Positions 1 through 5,574 of a stretch of DNA of 9,930 nt are shown piece by piece (within the stretch, counting starts at the first letter, position 1; each line of letters starts with the position of its first letter). Source of the DNA: an uncultured Lachnospiraceae bacterium (GTDB taxonomy: Bacteria; Bacillota; Clostridia; Lachnospirales; Lachnospiraceae); assembly GCA_900544445.1 (NCBI GenBank), contig UQVK01000121.1, positions 1 through 9,930 on the forward strand, written 5' to 3'. Position numbers and translations under genes: made by a program. The notes beneath the pieces were generated by a model. That model saw only the letters and a program-made list of their open reading frames with translations, did no database searches and was not told the DNA's origin.

Positions 1-6
1 GTGATT

Positions 7-35
7 ATCTTATCACATGTTGTTTCTCAAGTCAA
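7..35 (-). promoter_or_regulatory. Sigma-A promoter (second of a tandem pair), reading leftward out of the window
   Basis: Read on the minus strand, TTGACT (30-35) and TAAGAT (7-12) are separated by exactly 17 bp. A TTAAAAAAGTTG element (46-57) and further A-tracts lie just upstream, like an UP element. Transcription would start at about base 1, so the product lies outside the window. The -10 sits inside a short dyad, GTGAT (1-5) and ATCAC (12-16). The tandem layout with the promoter at 100-129 resembles the P1/P2 pairs of rRNA operons in Bacillus and relatives; that identity is inferred. Confidence 0.72.
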
Positions 36-74
36 GCACTTTTTTCAACTTTTTTAATTCAGTTGATTTTGTTT

Positions 75-94
75 TCCACTGCTCTCGCAGTGGA
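75..94 (-). other. Hairpin at the expected 5' end of the first-promoter transcript
   Basis: TCCACTGC (75-82) and GCAGTGGA (87-94) form a perfect 8-bp stem with a 4-base loop. On the minus strand it starts about 6-7 bases after the TATAAT at 100-105, so an RNA from that promoter would begin almost directly with the stem. A 5' stem-loop can shield RNA from 5' end-dependent ribonucleases. On the plus strand it is followed by GTTTTATT, so it could instead be a weak terminator for a rightward gene left of the window. The promoter setting makes the leader reading more likely. Confidence 0.55.
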
Positions 95-99
95 GTTTT

Positions 100-141
100 A
101 TTATAGCACCTTCTTCCTTTTTCTGTCAACAACTTTTTTAA
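100..141 (-). promoter_or_regulatory. Strong sigma-A promoter with UP-like element (first of a tandem pair)
   Basis: On the minus strand, a perfect TTGACA (124-129) and a perfect TATAAT (100-105) are separated by 18 bp. Immediately upstream is TTAAAAAAGTTG (130-141), followed by more A-rich DNA to about 160. The same 12-mer occurs upstream of the second promoter at 46-57, so the two were probably duplicated or selected together. The -10 elements are 93 bp apart. Both read left, away from the tRNA gene, and most likely serve an rRNA or tRNA operon beyond base 1. Confidence 0.8.
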
Positions 142-190
142 ATCTTTTTTACAAGAAATTTGCCAGCTGTTAACATCCATCGAAAGGGCG

Positions 191-220
191 AAAAAAAAGA
201 AATCTCAATTGCTTAAGATT
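191..220 (-). terminator. Intrinsic terminator of the tRNA-Ser transcript
   Basis: On the minus strand, AATCTTAA (220-213) pairs with TTGAGATT (208-201) in an 8-bp stem with one G-U pair, closed by a GCAA tetraloop of the stable GNRA class. It is followed by TC and a run of eight T (198-191). This is a standard Rho-independent terminator about 50 bases past the tRNA 3' end. It separates the tRNA gene from the leftward tandem promoters. A second, tail-less hairpin (GAAGCT 231-236 with AGCTTC 244-249) lies between the tRNA and this terminator. Confidence 0.75.
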
Positions 221-250
221 CTTTCCTTCCGAAGCTATAATAAAGCTTCC

Positions 251-400
251 CGCATCCTTTTGGTAAAGGAAACGGAGAAAGAGGGATTTGAACCCTCGCG
301 CCGCTTGCGCGACCTACACCCTTAGCAGGGGCGCCTCTTCGGCCTCTTGAGTATTTCTCCACAAACCGAACTGCCCTTTACCAATATGAATACGGATGCG
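251..400 (-). repeat. Inverted repeat enclosing the tRNA-Ser gene
   Basis: TTGGTAAAGG (260-269) is the exact reverse complement of CCTTTACCAA (375-384). Just outside these, CGCATCC (251-257) is the exact reverse complement of GGATGCG (394-400). The 10-bp and 7-bp stems are in register, separated by 2 bases on one side and 9 on the other, and sit on either side of the mature tRNA (273-360). Both arms lie inside the predicted transcript (about 418 to 191), so leader and trailer could pair. The likely role is processing or folding of the precursor; this is inferred from the sequence only. Confidence 0.6.
273..360 (-). tRNA. tRNA-Ser (anticodon GCU)
   Basis: This is a complete 88-base class II tRNA gene. 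The acceptor arms GGAGAAA and TTTCTCC pair fully, with discriminator G at 273. The D stem is CTC/GAG. The anticodon stem CGCCC/GGGTG (one G-U) holds the loop CTGCTAA, with the anticodon at 326-324, reading AGU and AGC serine codons. The long variable arm is a 5-bp stem with a GCAA loop, as expected for tRNA-Ser. The T arm is GAGGG-TTCAAAT-CCCTC. CCA is not encoded: TTTCC follows the discriminator, so CCA must be added by nucleotidyltransferase after 3' trimming, probably by RNase Z. It has its own promoter and terminator and appears to be a single-gene transcript. Confidence 0.96.
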
Positions 401-424
401 CCGCTTATCTGTGACGCATGAGTT

Positions 425-453
425 ATTATACATAAGAGGAAACCGTTTGTCAA
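425..453 (-). promoter_or_regulatory. Consensus promoter of the tRNA-Ser gene
   Basis: On the minus strand, TTGACA (448-453) and TATAAT (425-430) both match the sigma-A consensus exactly with the ideal 17-bp spacer. A run of seven A lies just upstream of the -35. The predicted start is near 418, giving a leader of about 58 bases before the mature tRNA. The promoter sits within 36 bp of the acyltransferase stop codon, and no terminator was seen between them, so read-through from the fumarase operon is also possible. Confidence 0.88.
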
Positions 454-488
454 TCATTTTTTTGCAATGTCCGAACGGCTTCTGTTCT

Positions 489-1211
489 TTATTTCTGACG
501 GCTTTGCAAGTGTGCCTCTATTTGTTCATCAATCCGCCTTTTCACCTCTTCTGCGATCTCTGTCGTCTTCATATTCTGATACTCTTCATAATATAAAGGC
601 TTCAGATAATACAGATGAACGGTAACGGGACGAATGCTTTTCTCGTCAAAGGGGATAAAGGAATCAATGAGGGCACAGGGGACGATGGGACATTTGGCCT
701 TGACTGCACTTTTAAAGGTTCCGCCTTTGAACTCCAGCGTATGATTTCCCTGTCTGCTTCTGGTTCCTTCGGGAAAGATGAGGAAGTTTCTTCCCTTTTT
801 CACTTCCTCCGCCATTGTCTGAATGACCTTCATCGACTGTCGGATGTCCTCTCTGTCCATGACAAGGGAACCCAGAGCCTCGCGGACCTGCTTGAGCAGG
901 ATGATGTTGGCCGCTTCCTTTTTAATAACGAAGGCAAAGGGGCGCGGGCAGGATTCAAAGAAAACCAGAACATCAAACAGCCCCTGATGATTGGGGAACA
1001 TGATGAATCCGTCCTTCTCGGGCAGATTTTCCAGGCCATGGGCTTCTATTTTCACTCTTCCGGCACGGTTCGCCAGAATCGTCGTCCTTTTGATCCAGCG
1101 GAAGCCTTCCTCATAGCTGATATCTTCCCGGGAGGCGCATTTACAAATATGGTAAAAGTAGTAAAAGGCCTTGTAAAGGAGCCTGAATACCATTAACGCG
1201 ATTCTTCGCAT
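489..1211 (-). CDS. plsC: 1-acyl-sn-glycerol-3-phosphate acyltransferase (PlsC-type)
   Basis: This 240-residue protein belongs to the lysophosphatidic acid acyltransferase family, which transfers an acyl group to the sn-2 position of lysophosphatidic acid to make phosphatidic acid at the membrane. Motif I is the catalytic NHQGLFD (residues 74-80, HX4D with H75 and D80). Motif II corresponds to GSLVMDRED (114-122), motif III is FPEGTRS (146-152), and motif IV is around IVPCAL (176-181). The N-terminal 20 residues are hydrophobic and could dip into the membrane. Length is normal for the family. The ATG follows AGAGGAAAGAG, which fills the whole gap after the fumarase beta stop, so translation is probably coupled and the gene belongs to the fumarase operon. 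Acyl donor (ACP or CoA) and exact substrate cannot be told from sequence. Confidence 0.9.
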   Translation of the reverse strand: MRRIALMVFRLLYKAFYYFYHICKCASREDISYEEGFRWIKRTTILANRAGRVKIEAHGLENLPEKDGFIMFPNHQGLFDVLVFFESCPRPFAFVIKKEAANIILLKQVREALGSLVMDREDIRQSMKVIQTMAEEVKKGRNFLIFPEGTRSRQGNHTLEFKGGTFKSAVKAKCPIVPCALIDSFIPFDEKSIRPVTVHLYYLKPLYYEEYQNMKTTEIAEEVKRRIDEQIEAHLQSRQK

Positions 1212-1222
1212 CTCTTTCCTCT

Positions 1223-1774
1223 CTATTCCCGGCGGTACTGTTCCAGCGCCGTTTTGTAAAGGTCATTTCCCTGGCTGTCCATTACGACAATCACGGGAAA
1301 GTCCCGGACCGTAAGCTTTCGAATCGCTTCCGTCCCGAGATCTTCATAGGCGATGATCTCTGAATGAATAATCGACTTTGACAGCAGGGCGCCCGCTCCG
1401 CCCACGGCGGCGAAATAGACCGCTCCGTTTCTGATGACCGCATCCCTGACGGCATCGCTTCTTTTGCCCTTTCCGATCATACCGCGAAGGCCCAGATCCA
1501 GAAGAGCGGGGGTATATTTATCCATACGGCTTGCCGTCGTTGGCCCGGCAGAGCCGATGACCTGTCCCTCTCTCGCAGGGGAAGGCCCCATATAATATAT
1601 GATATTTCCGCTGACGTCAAAGGGAAGCTCCTCTCCTCTGTCCAGCGCTTCCTGCATTCTCTTATGAGCAGCGTCTCGCGCCGTGTAAATGGTTCCGGTG
1701 AGATAAACGCAGTCTCCGGCTTTCAATTGGGCAGCCGTTTCCCGATCAAATGGTACCGTATATTTTTTCTCCAT
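1223..1774 (-). CDS. Class I fumarate hydratase, beta (C-terminal) subunit; Fe-S hydro-lyase
   Basis: This 183-residue protein is the smaller subunit of the two-part Fe-S fumarase/tartrate dehydratase family. With the alpha subunit it hydrates fumarate to L-malate, or the reverse, in the cytoplasm. Family motifs visible are TARDAAHKR (31-39), GPTTASRMD (77-85), GMIGKG (98-103) and a segment around DLGTEAIRKL (145-154). It corresponds to the C-terminal domain of single-chain class I fumarases such as E. coli FumA. Start ATG is preceded by AGAGG five bases upstream. The alpha gene ends 34 bp upstream and the acyltransferase begins 11 bp downstream, so all three are probably co-transcribed. L-tartrate dehydratase is a close relative and cannot be excluded; the lack of tartrate uptake genes nearby makes fumarase more likely. 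Confidence 0.9.
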   Translation of the reverse strand: MEKKYTVPFDRETAAQLKAGDCVYLTGTIYTARDAAHKRMQEALDRGEELPFDVSGNIIYYMGPSPAREGQVIGSAGPTTASRMDKYTPALLDLGLRGMIGKGKRSDAVRDAVIRNGAVYFAAVGGAGALLSKSIIHSEIIAYEDLGTEAIRKLTVRDFPVIVVMDSQGNDLYKTALEQYRRE

Positions 1775-1808
1775 ACTTACCTCTTTTTCGAATCCCTTGT
1801 TCCGTATA

Positions 1809-2651
1809 TCAGATGGTCCGTACCGCGTGGCGGTTCACATGGCAGCAGATATTCACCGCCACAGGAAGTCCCGCAATATGGGTCGGATAGGTGTTGATGT
1901 TGACGCCAAGCGCGGTCGTGGTGCCTCCCAGTCCGCCCGGGCCGATTCCGGAACGGTTAATTCTTTCCAACAGTTCCTCTTCCATCACACGAACCCAGGG
2001 GATTTCCGAACGCTGATCCAGCGGACGGGTCAGAGCCTGTTTTGCCAGGAGCGCGCATTTTTCAAAGGTTCCCCCGATGCCAACGCCGACCACCATGGGC
2101 GGGCAGGCGTTCGGGCCAGCCTCTTTCACAGCAGTGAGCACAGCGTTCTTCACACCTTCTTCTCCATCTGCCGGCTTCAGCATAAAAATCCGGCTCATGT
2201 TCTCACTGCCGAACCCCTTGGGCGCCACCGTTATTTTTACCCGGTCTCCGGGAACGATGGAATAATGAATGACGCCCGGCGTGTTGTCCTTCGTGTTTTC
2301 ACGGATGAGGGGATCGGAAACCACCGATTTGCGCAGGCAACCCTCGGTATATCCCCTGCGTATGCCTTCGTTGACCGCATCTTCAAGAACGCCGCCCTCA
2401 AAATGGACTTCCTGTCCCACTTCCAGAAAAACCACCGCCATTCCCGTATCCTGACAGATCGGAATGGAATCCTCTCCGGCGATCTGAAGATTCTGGCACA
2501 GCTGATTCAGCACGCTGTGCCCGAGCGGCGCTTCCTCGCTTTTCTGCGCCTGCTTCAGCGCAGCTTCCATATCCTTTGTGAGAAAAAGATTAGCTTCTAT
2601 GCACATCTCTTTCACTGCATCCGTAATCTGTGAAACCGGTATTGTCCTCAT
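1809..2651 (-). CDS. Class I fumarate hydratase, alpha (N-terminal) subunit; Fe-S hydro-lyase
   Basis: This 280-residue protein is the larger subunit of the Fe-S fumarase/tartrate dehydratase family and should carry the oxygen-sensitive [4Fe-4S] cluster that activates the substrate. Three cysteines fit the family's cluster ligands: C66 in CQDTG, C183 in NACPP, and C270 in the C-terminal ICCH segment. Other family landmarks are GVGIGGTFEK (189-198) and GPGGLGGTTTALGV (237-250). Length is full. It is the first gene of the fumarase-acyltransferase operon, with a good promoter 55 bp upstream of its ATG and a purine-rich AGGAAAG ribosome binding site. In anaerobic Clostridia this enzyme usually works in the branched, incomplete citrate cycle between malate and fumarate. 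Substrate assignment has the same tartrate caveat as the beta subunit. Confidence 0.92.
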   Translation of the reverse strand: MRTIPVSQITDAVKEMCIEANLFLTKDMEAALKQAQKSEEAPLGHSVLNQLCQNLQIAGEDSIPICQDTGMAVVFLEVGQEVHFEGGVLEDAVNEGIRRGYTEGCLRKSVVSDPLIRENTKDNTPGVIHYSIVPGDRVKITVAPKGFGSENMSRIFMLKPADGEEGVKNAVLTAVKEAGPNACPPMVVGVGIGGTFEKCALLAKQALTRPLDQRSEIPWVRVMEEELLERINRSGIGPGGLGGTTTALGVNINTYPTHIAGLPVAVNICCHVNRHAVRTI

Positions 2652-2705
2652 CCGCTTTCCTGCCTTTCCAAAGGTTTTAACTGTTATCTGTAAACTTTCT
2701 GTTTT

Positions 2706-2734
2706 ATTATAAGGCAGGATGAGGTTTCTGTCAC
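2706..2734 (-). promoter_or_regulatory. Probable promoter of the fumarase-acyltransferase operon
   Basis: On the minus strand, GTGACA (2729-2734, one mismatch to TTGACA) and a perfect TATAAT (2706-2711) are separated by exactly 17 bp. The predicted start near 2699 gives a leader of about 48 bases before the alpha subunit ATG. It lies in the intergenic region shared with the divergent peptidase gene. Confidence 0.72.
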
Positions 2735-2740
2735 GATTAA

Positions 2741-2760
2741 TCTGGATTTTCCCATCCGGA
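2741..2760. promoter_or_regulatory. Dyad upstream of the fumarase promoter (possible operator)
   Basis: TCTGGAT (2741-2747) and ATCCGGA (2754-2760) are reverse complements apart from one T-G pair, separated by 6 bases. The dyad begins 6 bp upstream of the fumarase -35, at roughly -42 to -61, a usual place for an activator site. It is also between the two divergent genes. No factor can be named from the sequence, and a chance hairpin is possible. Confidence 0.3.
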
Positions 2761-2809
2761 CATGATACTCTTGTATGTGTAAATCCAACGGTAAAGGAGA
2801 ATACGGAAA

Positions 2810-3871
2810 ATGAAAGATTATACCGAATATATGGTGGAACAGGCGCAGAAGCTACTCGCCATCGACAGCCCTTCTGGCTATACGAAAAAGGCGGCGGAAT
2901 ATCTCTGCAGCGTTTACCGGGAAATGGGCTATGAGCCTCAGGTAACCGTAAAGGGCGGCGTGCTGGTAAAGCTGTGCGAGGGAAGCGCTGAGACCGGGAA
3001 CCATGCCTCGGATCCCTCCTGCGGCCCCATTCTGCTGATGGCGCACACGGACACGCTGGGAGCCATGGTTTCCGGAATCACGCCGGAAGGAAAGCTGAAG
3101 CTCACTCCCCTGGGCGGGCTGAACCCGAATAATACGGAAGCGGAAAACTGCCGGATCATCACCAGAAAGGGGAAAATCTATACCGGAACCTTCCAGCTCA
3201 TCAACGCCTCCATTCATGTGAACGGAGAATATAATGAGAAAAAGAGAAGCTACGACAGCATGGAGGTTCTGCTGGACGAGCTGGTTGAAAATGCGGATGA
3301 TGTGAAGAAACTGGGAATCATGACGGGTGATATCGTCTGCTTCGACCCGAGAACCGTGGTCACGCCTTCCGGCTACATCAAGAGCCGTTTTCTGGATGAC
3401 AAGCTGAGCACGGCCATTCTTCTCGGCTATGCCAGATACCTGAAGGACGAAAACATCACCCCTGCACGCACCATTTATCAGCACATCACCGTATTTGAAG
3501 AGGTGGGACACGGGGCCTGCGCTTCCATTCCTGAAGGTGTCACGGAGCTGCTTTCCGTGGATATGGGCTGCGTGGGAGAAGGGCTTTCCTGCACGGAGCG
3601 TCAGGTTTCCATCTGCTCCAAGGACAGCCACGGACCGTATCATTATGACGTGGTGAGCGGTCTGATCGCTGCCGCCGAAAGAGCGGGCGCGGACTACGCG
3701 GTTGATGTCTATCCCCATTACGGCTCCGATGCGGACGCGGCGCTGGATGCGGGAATCGATGCCAGGCACGGACTGATCGGCCCCGGCGTCTACGCCTCCC
3801 ACGGCTATGAGCGATCCCACAGGGACGGGGTAAAGAATACCTTTGAGCTGCTGAAGGCTTACCTGGGCTGA
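2810..3871 (+). CDS. M42-like zinc metallopeptidase (aminopeptidase family)
   Basis: This 353-residue cytoplasmic protein matches the M42 group of two-metal aminopeptidases, which form large tetrahedral assemblies and trim peptides. Candidate metal and catalytic residues fall in family order: H79 and D81 in AHTDT, D196 in FLDDK (bridging metal), E230-E231 in FEEVGHG (general base plus metal), D251 in SVDMG, and H331 in YASHGYE. GSDADAALDAG (305-315) matches the family's substrate-side segment. The C-terminal motif departs somewhat from the usual family form, so this may be a distinct subgroup. It has no signal peptide or membrane segment. The ATG follows AAGGAG by 10 bases. It is divergent from the fumarase operon. 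No clear promoter was found upstream. Peptide preference cannot be predicted. Confidence 0.85.
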   Translation: MKDYTEYMVEQAQKLLAIDSPSGYTKKAAEYLCSVYREMGYEPQVTVKGGVLVKLCEGSAETGNHASDPSCGPILLMAHTDTLGAMVSGITPEGKLKLTPLGGLNPNNTEAENCRIITRKGKIYTGTFQLINASIHVNGEYNEKKRSYDSMEVLLDELVENADDVKKLGIMTGDIVCFDPRTVVTPSGYIKSRFLDDKLSTAILLGYARYLKDENITPARTIYQHITVFEEVGHGACASIPEGVTELLSVDMGCVGEGLSCTERQVSICSKDSHGPYHYDVVSGLIAAAERAGADYAVDVYPHYGSDADAALDAGIDARHGLIGPGVYASHGYERSHRDGVKNTFELLKAYLG

Positions 3872-3931
3872 TCTCTTTTGACACCCTGACAGGGCAGGTC
3901 ATGGACAGGACAATATAATAGGGAAGAAAGG

Positions 3932-4014
3932 AAAGGATAATCCATTTTTTATTCGGAAGACCTGAGGTAGTATGAGGCTGAAAACAGGGATCTTCCTTAT
4001 ATGGATTATCCTTT
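3932..4014 (+). terminator. Long stem-loop after the peptidase gene, possible terminator or leader element
   Basis: AAAGGATAATCCAT (3932-3945) is the perfect reverse complement of ATGGATTATCCTTT (4001-4014). Inside, GGAAGA-CCTG (3955-3964) pairs with CAGG-GA-TCTTCC (3985-3996) with a 2-base bulge, giving a nested hairpin. The outer stem runs into five T (4012-4016), so termination of the peptidase transcript is plausible. However, a TATAAT at 3914-3919 lies just upstream, so the same structure could be the 5' leader of the transporter mRNA and act as an attenuator. Each arm also contains a near palindrome, GGATWATCC, so a pair of protein-binding sites is another reading. Confidence 0.45.
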
Positions 4015-4016
4015 TT

Positions 4017-4032
4017 GTTCCGGAAGCGGAAC
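4017..4032 (+). other. Short perfect hairpin upstream of the MFS gene
   Basis: GTTCCG (4017-4022) and CGGAAC (4027-4032) form a 6-bp stem with a GAAG loop, three bases after the long stem-loop ends. Both lie before the preferred ATG of the transporter gene at 4075, so its leader would be strongly structured. If translation began at the TTG at 4015 or the ATG at 4042, the hairpin would be coding or would touch the start region, which is one reason to prefer the later start. Confidence 0.35.
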
Positions 4033-4074
4033 GGTCTGTCCATGTATGCAGAGGCATGCGCGGGGGTACGGGGT

Positions 4075-5574
4075 ATGACAGGCTTCAGGGTAAAACGGCG
4101 CAAAGAATCTTTGGGGGATATGCTGTATTGGAAAGCGGGCCGGATCGCCGGTTCCCTTTATCGGATCTATTTCATGGCGCTTCCGGAAACGGAGGAGGAT
4201 TATGAAAAAAGCCGGCGGTTCTACATTTCAGGGGACAGCGCCGCACAGACCATCGCACAGCTTGCGGGCGGAACCTTCCTGGTTTCCCTGCTGCTGTCAG
4301 CCGGTTTTTCCGATGCGGAAACAGGAGTTGTCACTTCCACTGCGAGTCTGGCCGCTGTTTTCCAGCTTTTCACCATGCAGCGGATCAATCGTCTGAGAAA
4401 AAGAAAGCTGTTCGTCTGTTTCTGTGTGCTGCAGAAGCTGCTTCTCGCCCTTCTGTTTTTCCTCCCTCTCACCCGTACAGCAGGAGGACTGGAGCAGGGT
4501 CTGCTTCTTGGCGGCTATTTTCTGGCTCAGGTCTGGTCACAGATCGCAACACCTGCCACACAGGACTGGATCGCTTCTCTGGTTCCCATGAAAGAGCGGG
4601 GAAGCTACTTTTCCAGAAAGGACGCTGTGGCCGTCTTCGTCACGGTTACGCTGATGCTGGGCATGGGCGTCGTGATGGATGTCTGTTCCGGACCAAAGCA
4701 GCTTCTGGGCTTTTTCATCAACGGCAGTCTGATCCTGTTTCTCGTCCTTCTGAATTTTGGAGCGTTCAGCTGTATGAAGGAGCCCCGCATGGGTGAAACC
4801 AACCCTGAAGGAAGAGAAATCCATTGCCGGCCTTCCAGAAAGGGGTCTGATAAAGAACAGTCCGCCGCAAAAGCCAAAAAGAAAAACCGGAATATCCACA
4901 ATTCATTGAAGGCCGAGATAAGCGCTGCCTTCTGTGACGGGGATTTCCGGATGGCTTTTTTTACCAATATGCTCTGGCTGACAGCTTATTATACTGCCGC
5001 CCCTTTTAACACCAGCTATCAGCTCGGCGAGCTGTCCCTTTCCTTCACCTTCCTCATGGTGGTGGGTTTTCTGGGTAATCTGGCAAGAATTGCAGTCACG
5101 CCCGCAGTGGGGCGGCTGGGAGACCGATATGGAATGGCCTGTATCTATAAATATTCCCTGATCGGTATCCTGCTGAATTTCGCTTCCTTTGCCCTGGCCG
5201 TTCCCTCCAACGCGCTGGTCATGACGGTTTTGGGAACCCTCTTTTCCGCGCTTGGGTGGAGTTTTGCGGGAATCGGCCTGTTCGGCATCCAGCTTGAACT
5301 GATCCGGGAGGAAAAGCGGACCATTCAGCTTTCCATCCTTTCCGCGCTGGGCGGGGTGTACGGCTTTCTGATCTCCTTCCTGGCAGGAAAGCTCCTCTCC
5401 TTCCTGCAGCAGGTGCAGCCGTCCCTCTTCGGTGTCAGGCTGTATGCCCAGCAGATCACCAATACGCTCGGAGTCTGCTTTCTTACGATACTGATTCTGT
5501 ATCTGAAATTCTGCGTCCAGAAGAGGGAGCGCTCCGCACGGGCAGAGCGCACGGGGGCTTCTACATCAGCCTGA
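4075..5574 (+). CDS. MFS transporter, 12 transmembrane helices, substrate unknown
   Basis: From ATG 4075 this is a 499-residue integral membrane protein. About 55 mostly polar residues precede the first helix. Hydrophobic segments lie near residues 58-77, 83-103, 112-131, 141-161, 183-204, 208-233, 291-310, 323-343, 357-376, 380-405, 419-446 and 461-481, the 6+6 layout of the major facilitator superfamily. A charged loop of about 55 residues (234-288) separates the halves. GRLGDRYG (346-353), between helices 8 and 9, matches the MFS cytoplasmic loop motif. The start is uncertain: the frame is open from a TTG at 4015 and has ATGs at 4042 and 4120; none has a strong ribosome binding site, and 4075 follows a G-rich stretch. 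The C-terminal tail is basic. The 3' end overlaps convergent phoU by 14 bp. I do not recognise a substrate. Confidence 0.8.
   Translation: MTGFRVKRRKESLGDMLYWKAGRIAGSLYRIYFMALPETEEDYEKSRRFYISGDSAAQTIAQLAGGTFLVSLLLSAGFSDAETGVVTSTASLAAVFQLFTMQRINRLRKRKLFVCFCVLQKLLLALLFFLPLTRTAGGLEQGLLLGGYFLAQVWSQIATPATQDWIASLVPMKERGSYFSRKDAVAVFVTVTLMLGMGVVMDVCSGPKQLLGFFINGSLILFLVLLNFGAFSCMKEPRMGETNPEGREIHCRPSRKGSDKEQSAAKAKKKNRNIHNSLKAEISAAFCDGDFRMAFFTNMLWLTAYYTAAPFNTSYQLGELSLSFTFLMVVGFLGNLARIAVTPAVGRLGDRYGMACIYKYSLIGILLNFASFALAVPSNALVMTVLGTLFSALGWSFAGIGLFGIQLELIREEKRTIQLSILSALGGVYGFLISFLAGKLLSFLQQVQPSLFGVRLYAQQITNTLGVCFLTILILYLKFCVQKRERSARAERTGASTSA
5529..5550. terminator. Hairpin at the convergent MFS/phoU ends, weak terminator candidate
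   Basis: GCGCTC (5529-5534) and GAGCGC (5545-5550) are perfect reverse complements separated by 10 bases that can partly pair. The stem lies in the last codons of the MFS gene and 11 bp beyond the phoU stop. Neither strand has a proper T-run after it (TCCCTCTTCT after phoU), so if it terminates at all it may do so weakly or as a block between colliding transcripts. Confidence 0.3.

Noticed and set aside
615..1196. Plus-strand open frame (193 codons) opposite the acyltransferase gene
   Set aside because: The minus-strand frame has all four acyltransferase motifs; the plus frame has none of any family.
1797..2633. Plus-strand open frame (278 codons) across the fumarase alpha gene
   Set aside because: It is fully antisense to a gene with all cluster ligands in place and shows no recognisable features of its own.
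2852..3820. Long open frame (322 codons) on the minus strand opposite the peptidase gene
   Set aside because: It mirrors a well-supported metallopeptidase gene, its protein shows no family motif or sensible hydrophobic pattern, and it has no ribosome binding site I can see. It reflects codon bias of the real gene.
3878..3919. TTGACA (3878-3883) and TATAAT (3914-3919) as a promoter for the MFS gene
   Set aside because: Both boxes are perfect, but they are 30 bp apart, far from the 16-18 bp needed. The TATAAT may still work with a poor -35 or an activator, so only the pairing is rejected.
5535..5555. Direct repeat CGCACGGG at 5535-5542 and 5548-5555 as an attachment site
   Set aside because: It is only 8 bases, lies in GC-rich coding sequence, and has no integrase or element next to it.
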